A stretch of 64,000 bases of DNA from JAGQOZ01 sp041399205 (GCA_041399205.1 JAWKTK010000012.1:62001-126000); one strand, 5' to 3'. Positions 18,462-27,595 are shown, counted from the first letter of the stretch. Numbers and translations are program-made. The notes: generated from the sequence alone by a model not told the origin.

Positions 18462-20125
18462 ATGCTGGGGCAGTCTGCTGACAACGTGCGACATGTCCTG
18501 CCTATCTTGCAGCGAATTCAGTCCGAACAAGCGAGCATTACGCACGAATCCATTGCGGCGGCGGCCAGCGAACAAAACGTCTCGTCATCCGACGCGTTTG
18601 GCGTGGCGACATTCTATTCCATGCTGGAAGTCACATCGGACGCTACAAAACAGCTGCAACCGACAGTTCGAATTTGCGATAGCCCGACGTGTGCCTTGTT
18701 AGGCGCCAACCAAATGTTGCGCCACACGTCGCAACCAAACGCCTGCGGGCGAACCAGTTGTCTAGGACTGTGCGACCAAGGTCCGGCTGCCATCTGCCAG
18801 AATCGCTTGTTTGCCAACGTGCAGGCGGATTCGTTCACGACGGACAGCGATCACGATTCGCACCAACATCGTCCCACCTTGCAGCTACGGAAAGCTGGTC
18901 CGCTGACCGACGGCATTGGAACAATCGATCCTGATTCGTTCGAATCTGCAATATCCCATGGCGCTTACCAAGCGGCCAAGGCTTCCCTTGCGGCCAAACC
19001 GAGTGACATCATTCAGCAAGTAGAACAGGCTGGGCTACGAGGTTGCGGGGGCGCGGGATTCTTGACCGGCCGCAAGTGGCACATGGTGGCCGCTCAGCCC
19101 GCCGAGCATCGTTATGTCGTTTGCAATGCAGATGAGTCAGAACCCGGAACATTCAAAGATCGCCTGTTGATGTTGGGCAAACCGCATCTATTGTTGGAAG
19201 GCATGTTAATCTGTGCCTTGGCGGTCAACGCACAGGAAGGAGTGATCTACATTCGAGGTGAATACGAAGATGCCGCTCAACGTTTGGAGCAGGCGATCAC
19301 TCAAGCCGTTCAAGCCAACGCGTTGGGCGACAACATTTTCGGTTCGAACCGATCGTTTCACGTTCATGTGCATCGCGGAGCAGGAGCGTATATTTGCGGC
19401 GAAGAAACTGCGCTGCTGGAGTCGCTGGAAGGGAAACGAGGTGAACCTCGCAGCCGTCCTCCTTATCCAACGGTGGCCGGTTATCGGCAACAACCTACGG
19501 TGGTGAACAATGTCGAGACGCTGTGCAGCGTGCCAGGCATATTACAACACGGCGCGGCGGCGTATCGCGATCGCGGCAGTCAGGGATTGGCCGGGACCAA
19601 GTTGTATTGCCTCTCCGGAAACGTCGCCAAGCCTGGTGTCTACGAAATGCCCATGGGCACAACTTCGCGGCAATTGATCCAGCTGGCCGGCGGAGTGACC
19701 GGCGGTGAATTCTATTTTGCGTTGACCGGTGGCGCAGCCGGAACGTTTATTTCGCAAACACAACTCGACGTGCCACTCGGATTTGATGCTGGAAAAGCGG
19801 GCGTTTCGATGGGATCGGGCGCGATCATTGTGGCGAACCATCACGTTCGCGTATGTGACATCTTGTTGTCGGTCCTGAAATTCTTTGCGGCCGAATCGTG
19901 TGGCAAATGCACTCCTGCCGAATTGGTTCGCAACAAGTTGCCGAAATCGTAGCCCAGTTCGCTGACGGTAACCACAACGCTGCCGACATCCAGCGACTTC
20001 GCAAGTTGGCTCGATTACTGGACGAAACGTCATTTTGCGGATTGGGCCGATCGATCGCGTGGCCGATTGAAAGTGCATTGGAACGATTTCCTCGCGAATT
20101 TTCTGGAGCAGGAGCAGACGCATGA
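18462..20125 (+). pseudogene. NAD-linked formate dehydrogenase, fused gamma (NuoE-like) and beta (NuoF-like) subunits; one frameshift
   Basis: One reading frame joins a NuoE/FdsG-like thioredoxin-fold [2Fe-2S] domain (C72, C77, C100, C104) to a NuoF/FdsB-like flavoprotein from about residue 150, with NADH/FMN motifs GLRGCGGAGFLTGRKW and GAGAYICGEETALLESLEG. The frame stops at 19952 after ESCGKCTP, but the expected continuation CRIGSQQVAEIV...DETSFCGLG, holding the remaining [4Fe-4S] cysteines, follows in another frame to 20125. Loss of one T near 19912 (cct-tgc read as cctgc) explains this. The true protein is about 554 residues. It would pass electrons from the formate dehydrogenase alpha subunit to NAD+. 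The TGA overlaps the next ATG. The shift is most likely a sequence error. Confidence 0.85.
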
Positions 20126-22938
20126 TTCGAGTGGAATTGGATGGGCAACCGATCGCCGTTTCACCGGGAACCACCGTGTATGAAGCGGCGGAGCAGCTGG
20201 GCATTCGCATCCCAACGCTGTGCCATCACGCCGACTTGAGCCCCGTTGGTTCGTGCCGCATGTGCTTGGTGGAAATTGACGGCTGGGACCGCCCGCAAAC
20301 GTCATGCAATTTGCCATGTACCGACGGCATGAAAATCACGACGTCGTCCGACTCGGTCCAACGCGCCAGACAAAGCATGCTGGAGTTGCTCGCCGAGAAT
20401 CTGGCTGCTGCCCAAAACGAGTCGGGACGCGTTTCTGAAATTGTTTCGAACCTACAAGCTATTTCCACAGGTGACACACATTCGTCACTTCCCGACGGTC
20501 ACCCATTGCGACAACGATATCCGATTGATGCCGACCACAATCCGTTTATTCGCATTGATTTGAACAAGTGCATTTTGTGTACGAAGTGCGTGCGAGCCTG
20601 TGCGGAAATTCAAGGCCGGTTTGTGTGGAGCGTGGCGCAACGAGGCGACGCCGCACAAGTGGTTTGCGGAACAGACCAGTCGATGCTGGAAGCCGGTTGT
20701 GAATCGTGCGGCGCGTGTGCGGCCTATTGTCCCACCGGAGCGTTGACGGATCGTATGGCGTTCGGTGCCGGGACGCCTGATCGGTTGGTGCGAACCACGT
20801 GCAGTTATTGCGGCGTCGGCTGTCAGTTTGATTTGAACGTCAAAGACGAACGGATCGTTCAAGTGACGTCTGCACCGGACGCGCCGGTCAACGGCATGGC
20901 GTTGTGCGTCAAAGGGCGTTACGGCTACGACTTTGTCCATCATTCGGAACGACTCACTCGGCCTCGCGTTCGGCAGTATCTGTTGCAAGAGACCGATTGG
21001 CAGCAGCGGCCTGCAGATCGAGGCCCGTGGGTGGAAGTCGATTGGGAAGTTGCGCTGGATGTGACTTCGCGCAAGCTGGCCGAAATCTGGCGAGAAAGTG
21101 GTGGACAGGCCATGGGCGTACTCTCTTCGGCCAAGTGCACCAACGAAGAAAACTATTTGATGCAAAAGTTCGCTCGGCAAATTCTTCGCACCAACAACGT
21201 CGACCATTGTGCTCGCCTCTGCCATTCCTCTACCGTCGCCGGATTGGCCATGGCGATGGGCAGCGGAGCGATGAGCAATTCCATGCAGGACATTGCGGAA
21301 AATGCCGCCGCTATTTTGATCACCGGTTCCAATACCACGGAACAACATCCTGTCTTTGGAAGCATGTTGCGGCAAGCGGCTTTGCGAGGTTGCCCGATTG
21401 TGGTGGCCGATCCGCGACGCATTGATATTGCCGAATTTGCCGTCATGCACTTGCGACAGAAGCCGGGAACGGATGTCGCTTTGATCAATGGCCTGATGCA
21501 CTTGGCTCTGGAAAACGGCTGGCACGATGAAGATTTCATCCGGCAGCGTTGCGAAGGCTTTGACGAACTGCAAGGCGTTGTGCAAAACTATTCGCCCAAC
21601 CGAGTGGCTCAAATCACCGGAATCAGCGAAGCAGATCTGGTTGCCGCCGCAAAACTGTTGTGCACCGCCAAACCGCTGGCCGTGATTTGGGCCATGGGAA
21701 TTACGCAGCACACGACAGGCGTTTCCAACGTGCTGAGCCTGGCCAATTTGCAAATGCTGTTGGGAAATATGGGTGTACCTGGCGGCGGCGTGAATCCGTT
21801 GCGAGGTCAAAATAATGTCCAAGGCGCTTGCGACATGGGCGCGCTGCCGAATGTCTTTCCGGGCTATCAGCGAGTAGATGACGCAAGCATCAGTGACAAG
21901 TTTGCGTCAGCGTGGGAATTACAGGCAGCGGCGTATGCGGTCAATTCGAAGCGAGCGCTGGATCAGCAACCCGGTTTGACCGTTACGGAATTGGTAAACG
22001 GCGGCCAAGAAGGTCGCATTCGTTCGCTCTATATTTTGGGTGAAGATCCCGCCATGACGGAACCGGACAGCAATCACGCACAGGCCTGTCTGGCGGCCAC
22101 CGAGTTTATTGTATTGCAAGAAATCTTTCCGTCGGAAACAGCAGAGTTTGCGGACGTGCTGTTACCCGGAGCGTCGTTTGCGGAAAAGGATGGGAATTTC
22201 ACCAATACGGAGCGTCGAGTTCAACCGATTCAGCCCGCGGTGCCGGCTCCTGGTGAAGCGCTGCCTGACTGGCTGATCACTTCTCGGTTGGCAAATCAAG
22301 TTTTGGAACGAACCGGTCGAACGCCGCTGGGTGAATTCGCCGCTTGGCGATACGCGAATGCAGCGGATGTATTGCGAGAAATCAACTCGCTCACTCCGTC
22401 CTACCACGGGATAACGCCGGAGCGAATTGCGGCCGGCGAATCGTTGCAATGGCCTGTTCCTGACGCGAATCATCCCGGGACACCCATTTTGCACGTCGGC
22501 AAGTTTACTCGCGGCCTGGGCAAATTTCACGCCGTGGACTATCTGCCGGCTGTCGAATTGCCCAACGACGAATTCCCGCTGCTGTTAACTACCGGCCGCG
22601 TGCTGTATCACTGGCACGGCGGCGAGATGACTCGGCGAGCTGTCGGCCTGACCGCGGTTTGTCCCGAACCGTTGGTGGAGGTCAGCCCCGACGACGCGGC
22701 GAAACACGCCATTGCGAATGGAGATTGGGTCACGCTGGAATCTCGTCGAGGCACCTTGCACGCTCGTGCCTGCGTGACCAACCGAGTGGCTGCGGGCGTT
22801 GTTTTTGGGAATTTTCATTTTCCGCAAAAAGGCAACGTCAACAATCTGACCATTGGGGCTCTAGATCCCATAGCCAAGATTCCGGAGTACAAAGTGTGCG
22901 CCGTGCGGTTTGCTCTTCAGCATCAGCGACATTCGTAG
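20122..22938 (+). CDS. fdsA: Molybdenum (or tungsten) formate dehydrogenase alpha subunit, FdsA-type
   Basis: A 938-residue catalytic subunit oxidising formate to CO2, or the reverse. The N-terminus is NuoG-like: [2Fe-2S] ligands C34, C45, C48, C62, then [4Fe-4S] sites C150/C153/C156/C160 and C193/C196/C199/C203. The molybdopterin part begins with its own [4Fe-4S] site (C227, C230, C234, C262). The metal ligand is Cys367 (CARLCHSS), where some homologues have selenocysteine. The C-terminal half holds the usual bis-MGD binding segments (AWAMGITQHTTG, LLGNMGVPGGGVNPLRGQ). It is translationally coupled (ATGA) to the fused beta/gamma subunit and lies downstream of a formate channel, so a soluble NAD-linked complex is likely. 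Confidence 0.94.
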   Translation: MIRVELDGQPIAVSPGTTVYEAAEQLGIRIPTLCHHADLSPVGSCRMCLVEIDGWDRPQTSCNLPCTDGMKITTSSDSVQRARQSMLELLAENLAAAQNESGRVSEIVSNLQAISTGDTHSSLPDGHPLRQRYPIDADHNPFIRIDLNKCILCTKCVRACAEIQGRFVWSVAQRGDAAQVVCGTDQSMLEAGCESCGACAAYCPTGALTDRMAFGAGTPDRLVRTTCSYCGVGCQFDLNVKDERIVQVTSAPDAPVNGMALCVKGRYGYDFVHHSERLTRPRVRQYLLQETDWQQRPADRGPWVEVDWEVALDVTSRKLAEIWRESGGQAMGVLSSAKCTNEENYLMQKFARQILRTNNVDHCARLCHSSTVAGLAMAMGSGAMSNSMQDIAENAAAILITGSNTTEQHPVFGSMLRQAALRGCPIVVADPRRIDIAEFAVMHLRQKPGTDVALINGLMHLALENGWHDEDFIRQRCEGFDELQGVVQNYSPNRVAQITGISEADLVAAAKLLCTAKPLAVIWAMGITQHTTGVSNVLSLANLQMLLGNMGVPGGGVNPLRGQNNVQGACDMGALPNVFPGYQRVDDASISDKFASAWELQAAAYAVNSKRALDQQPGLTVTELVNGGQEGRIRSLYILGEDPAMTEPDSNHAQACLAATEFIVLQEIFPSETAEFADVLLPGASFAEKDGNFTNTERRVQPIQPAVPAPGEALPDWLITSRLANQVLERTGRTPLGEFAAWRYANAADVLREINSLTPSYHGITPERIAAGESLQWPVPDANHPGTPILHVGKFTRGLGKFHAVDYLPAVELPNDEFPLLLTTGRVLYHWHGGEMTRRAVGLTAVCPEPLVEVSPDDAAKHAIANGDWVTLESRRGTLHARACVTNRVAAGVVFGNFHFPQKGNVNNLTIGALDPIAKIPEYKVCAVRFALQHQRHS

Positions 22939-23088
22939 TGCCGGCTCTGAGCTAAGACCGGTTCGGTCGGCAAATCCTACGCAATTTTCGAAGCACGTTC
23001 GGTTGACAGACCAAGCGATGTTTTGCGAGCTGGCTGAATTCGCTATATTCGCAGCAGTTGTTTTGCGCTGAATAGAAATGAGTCGATC

Positions 23089-23439
23089 ATGACAGAAGAA
23101 TCGCCGTCACCGGAAAATCCCTTCGATGCACCGCGTGTCGAAACGCCCGCCGCCATGGACCGTCGTGTGGGACGAGTTCATCCGTTGCGAATCATCGGTA
23201 TGCTGTTGGTTAGCTTGGCAGCCGGTGCGGGCACGTTTGTGGCGACGTGTTTTGGCGGGTTGATGATCGGTGGTATTTACATGAATAACGCAAACGCGAA
23301 TTTGCTGCTGACCATTTGTTGCGGCGCCGCATTGATCGTACCGGTGGTGGTGTTTGGCGCTTGGTGGAGAAGTGCTAGGCGGCGAGGAATGTCTCCGCCA
23401 CCCGTGCACAAAGACGCTGAAAGCGACGACGCAAAGTAG
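23089..23439 (+). CDS. Small membrane protein of unknown function
   Basis: A 116-residue protein with a polar start containing the NPFDAP motif often seen in planctomycete membrane proteins, then two hydrophobic helices (IIGMLLVSLAAGAGTFVATCF and LLLTICCGAALIVPVVVFGAW) and a charged tail. It is the first gene of a four-gene set on the + strand leading to the radical SAM and Lgt-like genes; the next gene begins 15 bases later. No family recognised. Confidence 0.6.
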   Translation: MTEESPSPENPFDAPRVETPAAMDRRVGRVHPLRIIGMLLVSLAAGAGTFVATCFGGLMIGGIYMNNANANLLLTICCGAALIVPVVVFGAWWRSARRRGMSPPPVHKDAESDDAK

Positions 23440-23454
23440 CGGCGTGGAGAACAA

Positions 23455-23784
23455 ATGAGCCAAGCGGACGACAGCCATGAGCCAGAAGAACCGATCACGG
23501 CGTATGCAGTTCCGGATGTGGCAGCACCAGTGGAACGTCCTGCTCGTAGCCGAGCCGGTGCTGTGATTGGCACCGTCGCCGGCAGCTTGGCCGCTGCACT
23601 AATTATTGTGCTCGCCAGCGTGTCCTTGATTGTGGTGCTGCTGGTCACCTTCTTGTTTGCGTTATGCAACGGAGCGTTGTCCAACAGTGGAAAATCTGGC
23701 TCCCAGCCAAAGCGTGTGATCGAGCGGCCGAACCCAGTGGTTCAGCCTGACAATCTTCCGACAGCGGAAAGCGAGCGTGAATGA
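23455..23784 (+). CDS. Small single-pass membrane protein of unknown function
   Basis: A 109-residue protein with an acidic N-terminal tail, one long hydrophobic segment (about residues 36-65, LAAALIIVLASVSLIVVLLV) and a basic/polar C-terminus. The stop TGA overlaps the ATG of the radical SAM gene at 23781, so the two are likely translationally coupled. This ties it to the presumed lipid-modifying pair downstream. No family recognised. Confidence 0.6.
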   Translation: MSQADDSHEPEEPITAYAVPDVAAPVERPARSRAGAVIGTVAGSLAAALIIVLASVSLIVVLLVTFLFALCNGALSNSGKSGSQPKRVIERPNPVVQPDNLPTAESERE

Positions 23785-25241
23785 TGATTCGTTATCGAGA
23801 CTACACGTACTTGGGTTTGACGCAAAGTTTGTGCCCGGAATGCTTGGAATTGGTGCCGGCCAAGGTGATTGAACAAGACGGGCGCATTTACTTTCGCAAG
23901 ACGTGTCGTTCGCATGGCCAACGAGACGACTTTGTCTGTGGTGATGCAAAATGGTTCGATCGAACCGACTACAGCCTGCCCGGTAAAATGCCCGAACAAT
24001 TTGGCGTGGCCGCTCGGCGAGGCTGTCCTTTCGACTGCGGACTGTGCGAAGAACACGAACAACACACTTGCATTGGCCTGCTAGAAATCACATCGTCCTG
24101 TAATTTGGAATGTCCGATGTGTTTTGCGGAAAGTGGCCCCGGTGGCAAGCATTTGTCATTCCAGCAGTGCCAGGCAGCCATTGATCGATTGGTCGAGGTG
24201 GAAGGGCAACCCGAAATTCTGCAACTCTCTGGTGGCGAACCGACTATTCATCCACAGTTTGCAGCGATTTTGGATTACGCGTGCCAGCAACCCATTGATA
24301 TTGTCATGATCAATACCAACGGTGTGCGCATTGCCAAGGACGCGGCGTTTCTTGATCTGCTACAGAAGTACCGACACCGTATTGAAGTCTATTTGCAGTT
24401 TGATGGGCTGAGTGAAGCGAGCTATCCGGCGTTGCGAGGCGAACCGCTTTTGGAAACGAAGTTAAAAGCGGTCGAGCGTTTGGGAGCAGCGGCCATCAAC
24501 ACCATTTTGGTCAGCACCGTTCAGCCGCATGTAAACGACGATCAAATGGGAGCGATTGTGCAATTCGGGCAACAACGGTCTTGGGTGACGGGTGCCAGCT
24601 TTCAACCGGCCACGTATTCCGGGCGTTACGTATTGCCGGAAGATTTGGAGCAGCGCATCACTTTCCCCGATATCATCCAAGGCATTCAGCAGCAGACGGA
24701 TCAGCAATGGCTGGAAACTGATTTTTCGCCGCTTCCGTGTGCTCATCCCAACGGTCATACGCTGGCCTATGCGGTTCGAACCAGCGACGGCATTCTTCCG
24801 ATAGCTCGTTTCATTCAGCTAAAGAACCATCTGGATTTGCTTTCGGGCCGAATCACGTTCAATCGTACTCGAGCAAAAGAATTGATCGCCGAATATCTTG
24901 CTCGTCAACCTTGCGGCTTGGGAGGTTGTGACCAAGACTTGTCACTCGGCGAAACACTCGACGCTGCGACTTTGACTCCATCACAACTGGAAGTGGCCGC
25001 CGGATTTTTTCAAAAAGCGATGACGGAAACGTTATATCCTTGTGACATGTTTCGCATCACGACCACTTCATTTATGGACGCGTACAATTTTGACGTGCGT
25101 CAGTTGATGAAGTCGTGCGTGCATTTTGTTTTGCCGTCTGGGCATTTGATTCCGTTTTCCGCTTACAACGTGCTGTATCGCCACGGGCATGTGCCGCTGC
25201 CACCCATGGAAGATTCGCGGTTGCCGTTGGTTCGAACATGA
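23781..25241 (+). CDS. Radical SAM enzyme related to tetraether-lipid synthase (Tes/MJ0619-like)
   Basis: A 486-residue radical SAM protein. A CPEC pair (C18, C21) and further cysteines at C42 and C53 form an N-terminal zinc- or cluster-binding region. A first CxxxCxxC (C82, C86, C89) plus C97 precede the canonical radical SAM motif C107-C111-C114 (CNLECPMC). The SAM-binding GGEPT follows near residue 150. The C-terminus has CGLGGC and a family-typical KSCVHFVLPSGHLIPFSAYN segment. This multi-cluster layout matches the family including archaeal tetraether synthase, which joins lipid tails through inert carbons. Here it is coupled by ATGA overlaps to a small membrane protein and an Lgt-like enzyme. 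The substrate is unproven. Confidence 0.82.
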   Translation: MMIRYRDYTYLGLTQSLCPECLELVPAKVIEQDGRIYFRKTCRSHGQRDDFVCGDAKWFDRTDYSLPGKMPEQFGVAARRGCPFDCGLCEEHEQHTCIGLLEITSSCNLECPMCFAESGPGGKHLSFQQCQAAIDRLVEVEGQPEILQLSGGEPTIHPQFAAILDYACQQPIDIVMINTNGVRIAKDAAFLDLLQKYRHRIEVYLQFDGLSEASYPALRGEPLLETKLKAVERLGAAAINTILVSTVQPHVNDDQMGAIVQFGQQRSWVTGASFQPATYSGRYVLPEDLEQRITFPDIIQGIQQQTDQQWLETDFSPLPCAHPNGHTLAYAVRTSDGILPIARFIQLKNHLDLLSGRITFNRTRAKELIAEYLARQPCGLGGCDQDLSLGETLDAATLTPSQLEVAAGFFQKAMTETLYPCDMFRITTTSFMDAYNFDVRQLMKSCVHFVLPSGHLIPFSAYNVLYRHGHVPLPPMEDSRLPLVRT

Positions 25242-25957
25242 ATTGGCAAGCTTGTTATCCGCTGATCATGTTGGTTGCCCTGTTGAGCGGTGCGTGGATT
25301 AGCCGTCGGTATAAATCGGATTTGCCGCTGTCGGCGTCGCAGAAAATCTGGTTGGGGCTATGTGCGTTTGGCGGAGCCATGCTGGCGGCTCGCTTACCGT
25401 TTCTGTTCCCGGGCGTTCCCGGAGTTCAAGGGCAGACTGGCCTACTCATCAGCGGCAAAACGATCTTGCTGGGGCTGGTCGGCGGTTATGCCGGAGTCGA
25501 ATGGGGAAAGTGGTCGGCTGGGATCACGACCAAGACCGGCGATGCGTTTGTGGTGCCAGTGGCGGTATCCGTGGCGATTGGTCGAATTGCCTGTTTTGTG
25601 GGAGGATGTTGCTACGGCGTCCCGACCAACATGCCGTGGGGCGTGACGTTCTCGAATGTCGACATGGTCGCTCGTCATCCAACGCAACTGTACGAAGCCG
25701 CGTTCCATTTCAGCATGGCAGCGACTTGCGCTGTGCTATTCGACCGAAAAATCTGGCCGCGACAGTTGATCAAGTTCTATTTCTTGGCGTATTTTGTGTT
25801 TCGCTTCCTAACGGAATTCCTTCGACCAGAGGAACGTATTGCTGGCGGACTGACCTTTTATCAATGGATCTGCGCAGCGATGTTTTGCGTCTTCTTGTGG
25901 CTATGGCAACGCGACGCGAATTCCCGACACCAACTTTCGACGACGACCCGTGGCTGA
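25238..25957 (+). CDS. Prolipoprotein diacylglyceryl transferase-like membrane protein, divergent
   Basis: About 240 residues from the ATG at 25238, which overlaps the radical SAM stop (ATGA). Several membrane helices and the Lgt core segment GRIACFVGGCCYGVP followed by PWGVTF and RHPTQLYEA assign it to the Lgt family. Canonical Lgt has an essential His in the GG-x-S-F-HGG region; here the matching segment reads SGKTILLGLVGGYAG, without the His. It is also shorter than typical Lgt. It may therefore move a glycerolipid group to another acceptor, or process the radical SAM product. The role is inferred from context. Confidence 0.75.
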   Translation: MNWQACYPLIMLVALLSGAWISRRYKSDLPLSASQKIWLGLCAFGGAMLAARLPFLFPGVPGVQGQTGLLISGKTILLGLVGGYAGVEWGKWSAGITTKTGDAFVVPVAVSVAIGRIACFVGGCCYGVPTNMPWGVTFSNVDMVARHPTQLYEAAFHFSMAATCAVLFDRKIWPRQLIKFYFLAYFVFRFLTEFLRPEERIAGGLTFYQWICAAMFCVFLWLWQRDANSRHQLSTTTRG

Positions 25958-26021
25958 CGCTCACCGGCAACAATGTTTCGGTCTCCGGGTAGACAAAACC
26001 GCAGACAAAAAAGGAGGATGG

Positions 26022-26126
26022 ATGACACCAATCTCTAGTCATATGGAACAGGCCTTCACACAGGCCTTCACACTCGTTCGCTTCGATCAGATGGGATGTT
26101 TCGTCGTAGCGGGACCGAATCAATGA
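26022..26126 (+). CDS. Candidate 34-residue small ORF coupled to the next gene
   Basis: A very strong ribosome-binding site (aaaaaaggaggatgg, 26007-26021) directly precedes ATG 26022. The 34-codon frame ends in a TGA that overlaps the ATG of the next gene at 26123 (ATGA). A perfect 12-bp tandem duplication inside it (26049-26060 and 26061-26072) repeats codons for QAFT. The peptide has no clear signal or membrane segment. It may be a regulatory leader or simply provide coupling; no homologue can be claimed. Confidence 0.35.
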   Translation: MTPISSHMEQAFTQAFTLVRFDQMGCFVVAGPNQ

Positions 26127-27421
26127 GCACTTTCAATTCACGCATCAGTTTCATCGTTTCTTGTGCAATTTTTGCGTCTCCAATGCTTGGGTCGGCGCAA
26201 ATGGAATCAATGACGTACTCCGCGTTTCAACACGTGGTGAAAATGCACGCGAAAACGATTCAGGTTTCTCAACAGCAGCGACGCGACATAGACGAAATAG
26301 ATGTCACGTTGATTCGGCAAAAGCAAGCGTTGTCCGACACGCTGCCAGAGGAAGGCACCGGCGGAGGATCGTTTGTTGATGGAGTTTTTATTCCGGACGA
26401 CAAAGCCGCCGCCGAACTTTTTGCCACGTATGTCCAGGCCGAAACGCAGGTTTACCAAGTTGCTTTGGAACAGTTCGAAAAATCGCTTACCGCCAAGCAA
26501 ATGGTTCGCGTTCGAGAAATCGCGTTGCAGCGTGCATACGACAGCGGTGGTTTGTACGAGGCATTGAAGTCAATTCACTTGCAGCCGAAATTGGCCGAAT
26601 TACAAGTGACGCCACTGCAGCTGGCCGACATCAAGGAGATCCTGCAATCACCGGATCCCGCGAACTGGGAAAAACGGGGCCAGGTTGATCAGGAAAGAAA
26701 CCTGCGGAAACGGCAGTTGACTGAAGATTTGGAATCCCAGGTCTATGCAAAGCTGACCGACCAACAACGTCGTCTGCTAAAAGAATTGCTGGGGCCGCCG
26801 CTGGATGAAAACGAAGTCGCAAATAACTTTTTCGACATCGATGCCATTGCGACACGTGGCAATCTCACAACGGCTCGCAAACGGGCACTGGCATTGAAGG
26901 ACGACTGGTTTCGCGTGTTGTTTGATCTGGACGCTCAGGATTTGCTCATTCTTGATTCACAGGTCAAAGGATTGACGGAGATCATCGGTGAATTGAATGA
27001 CAATCTGGCAGACGCAGATGCTGCGGAAGAGCGAGACGCATTGATTCGAAAGGGCCGCATTGCCATTTGTGATAAAGTGCTTCTGCCACATCAGGCAGAA
27101 CGCTGGCCTCAGCTTGTATTGCAATTTCGCCTGAAAGAATCGGGGTTGGCTCGAGTCCTGGAAAGTTCCGACGTCGATCCGCGAATTCGTGACCTCCGAG
27201 TATCTCCAGAATTGATCGAAGAAATCCGCAATCGCACGTCGGAATTAGTAGCCGAAGCGAAGAACGATTTAGAGCAGCTAAAGAAATTGGCGCTTTCACG
27301 GTTTCACGAATCTCAGCTGAACAAAAAGCGACCAGCGCTGGACGTTTTGTCGATCGAGCAACAACAGCAGTTTCACGAATTGCTAGGCGAACCGATAAAA
27401 CCAAGCGACAGATCGGATTAG
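26123..27421 (+). CDS. Exported helical protein with repeated LTxxQ-like motifs
   Basis: A 432-residue protein from ATG 26123 with a signal peptide (ISFIVSCAIFASPMLGSAQ) and a long, charged, helical mature region. Phrases such as LTAKQMVRVREIALQ, LTDQQRRLLKELLGPP and LSIEQQQQFHELLGEP recur, resembling the LTxxQ motifs of Spy/CpxP-type periplasmic proteins and many planctomycete secreted proteins. No enzyme motif is visible. The frame is open nine codons upstream (26096), but the later ATG fits the signal peptide and the overlap with the small ORF. Function unknown; a periplasmic chaperone-like or stress role is speculative. Confidence 0.65.
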   Translation: MSTFNSRISFIVSCAIFASPMLGSAQMESMTYSAFQHVVKMHAKTIQVSQQQRRDIDEIDVTLIRQKQALSDTLPEEGTGGGSFVDGVFIPDDKAAAELFATYVQAETQVYQVALEQFEKSLTAKQMVRVREIALQRAYDSGGLYEALKSIHLQPKLAELQVTPLQLADIKEILQSPDPANWEKRGQVDQERNLRKRQLTEDLESQVYAKLTDQQRRLLKELLGPPLDENEVANNFFDIDAIATRGNLTTARKRALALKDDWFRVLFDLDAQDLLILDSQVKGLTEIIGELNDNLADADAAEERDALIRKGRIAICDKVLLPHQAERWPQLVLQFRLKESGLARVLESSDVDPRIRDLRVSPELIEEIRNRTSELVAEAKNDLEQLKKLALSRFHESQLNKKRPALDVLSIEQQQQFHELLGEPIKPSDRSD

Positions 27422-27528
27422 CTTTTCCGTTCGTTCCCCACGACGTGCCGTGCACCAGAAGGTAGGTGCCATGCGCTAAGAGCCAGTGGCATACCAAATC
27501 TTGCTTGCCCAGGTAGCGGCCAGGGTTA

Positions 27529-27553
27529 ACGAGTTCCGAAGAAAGGAACTCGT
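27529..27553. terminator. Perfect 9-bp inverted repeat between convergent genes
   Basis: Arms acgagttcc (27529-27537) and ggaactcgt (27545-27553) with a 7-base loop. It lies between the helical secreted protein (+) and leuA (-), so it may stop transcription from either side, although neither flank has a strong T-run. A weaker inverted repeat (gtgcca / tggca) lies just upstream near 27461-27496. Confidence 0.45.
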
Positions 27554-27595
27554 CACCTCGTCCACTACGGGCAATTTTTCATCTTGCTGCTTGTC

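Noticed and set aside
20485..21822. Long minus-strand open frame opposite fdsA (445 codons)
   Set aside because: Antisense shadow of fdsA with no start signal and no protein-like composition; fdsA has full cofactor motifs.
26049..26072. Tandem repeat as the seed of a CRISPR array
   Set aside because: Only two 12-bp units with no spacers; no cas genes anywhere in the window.
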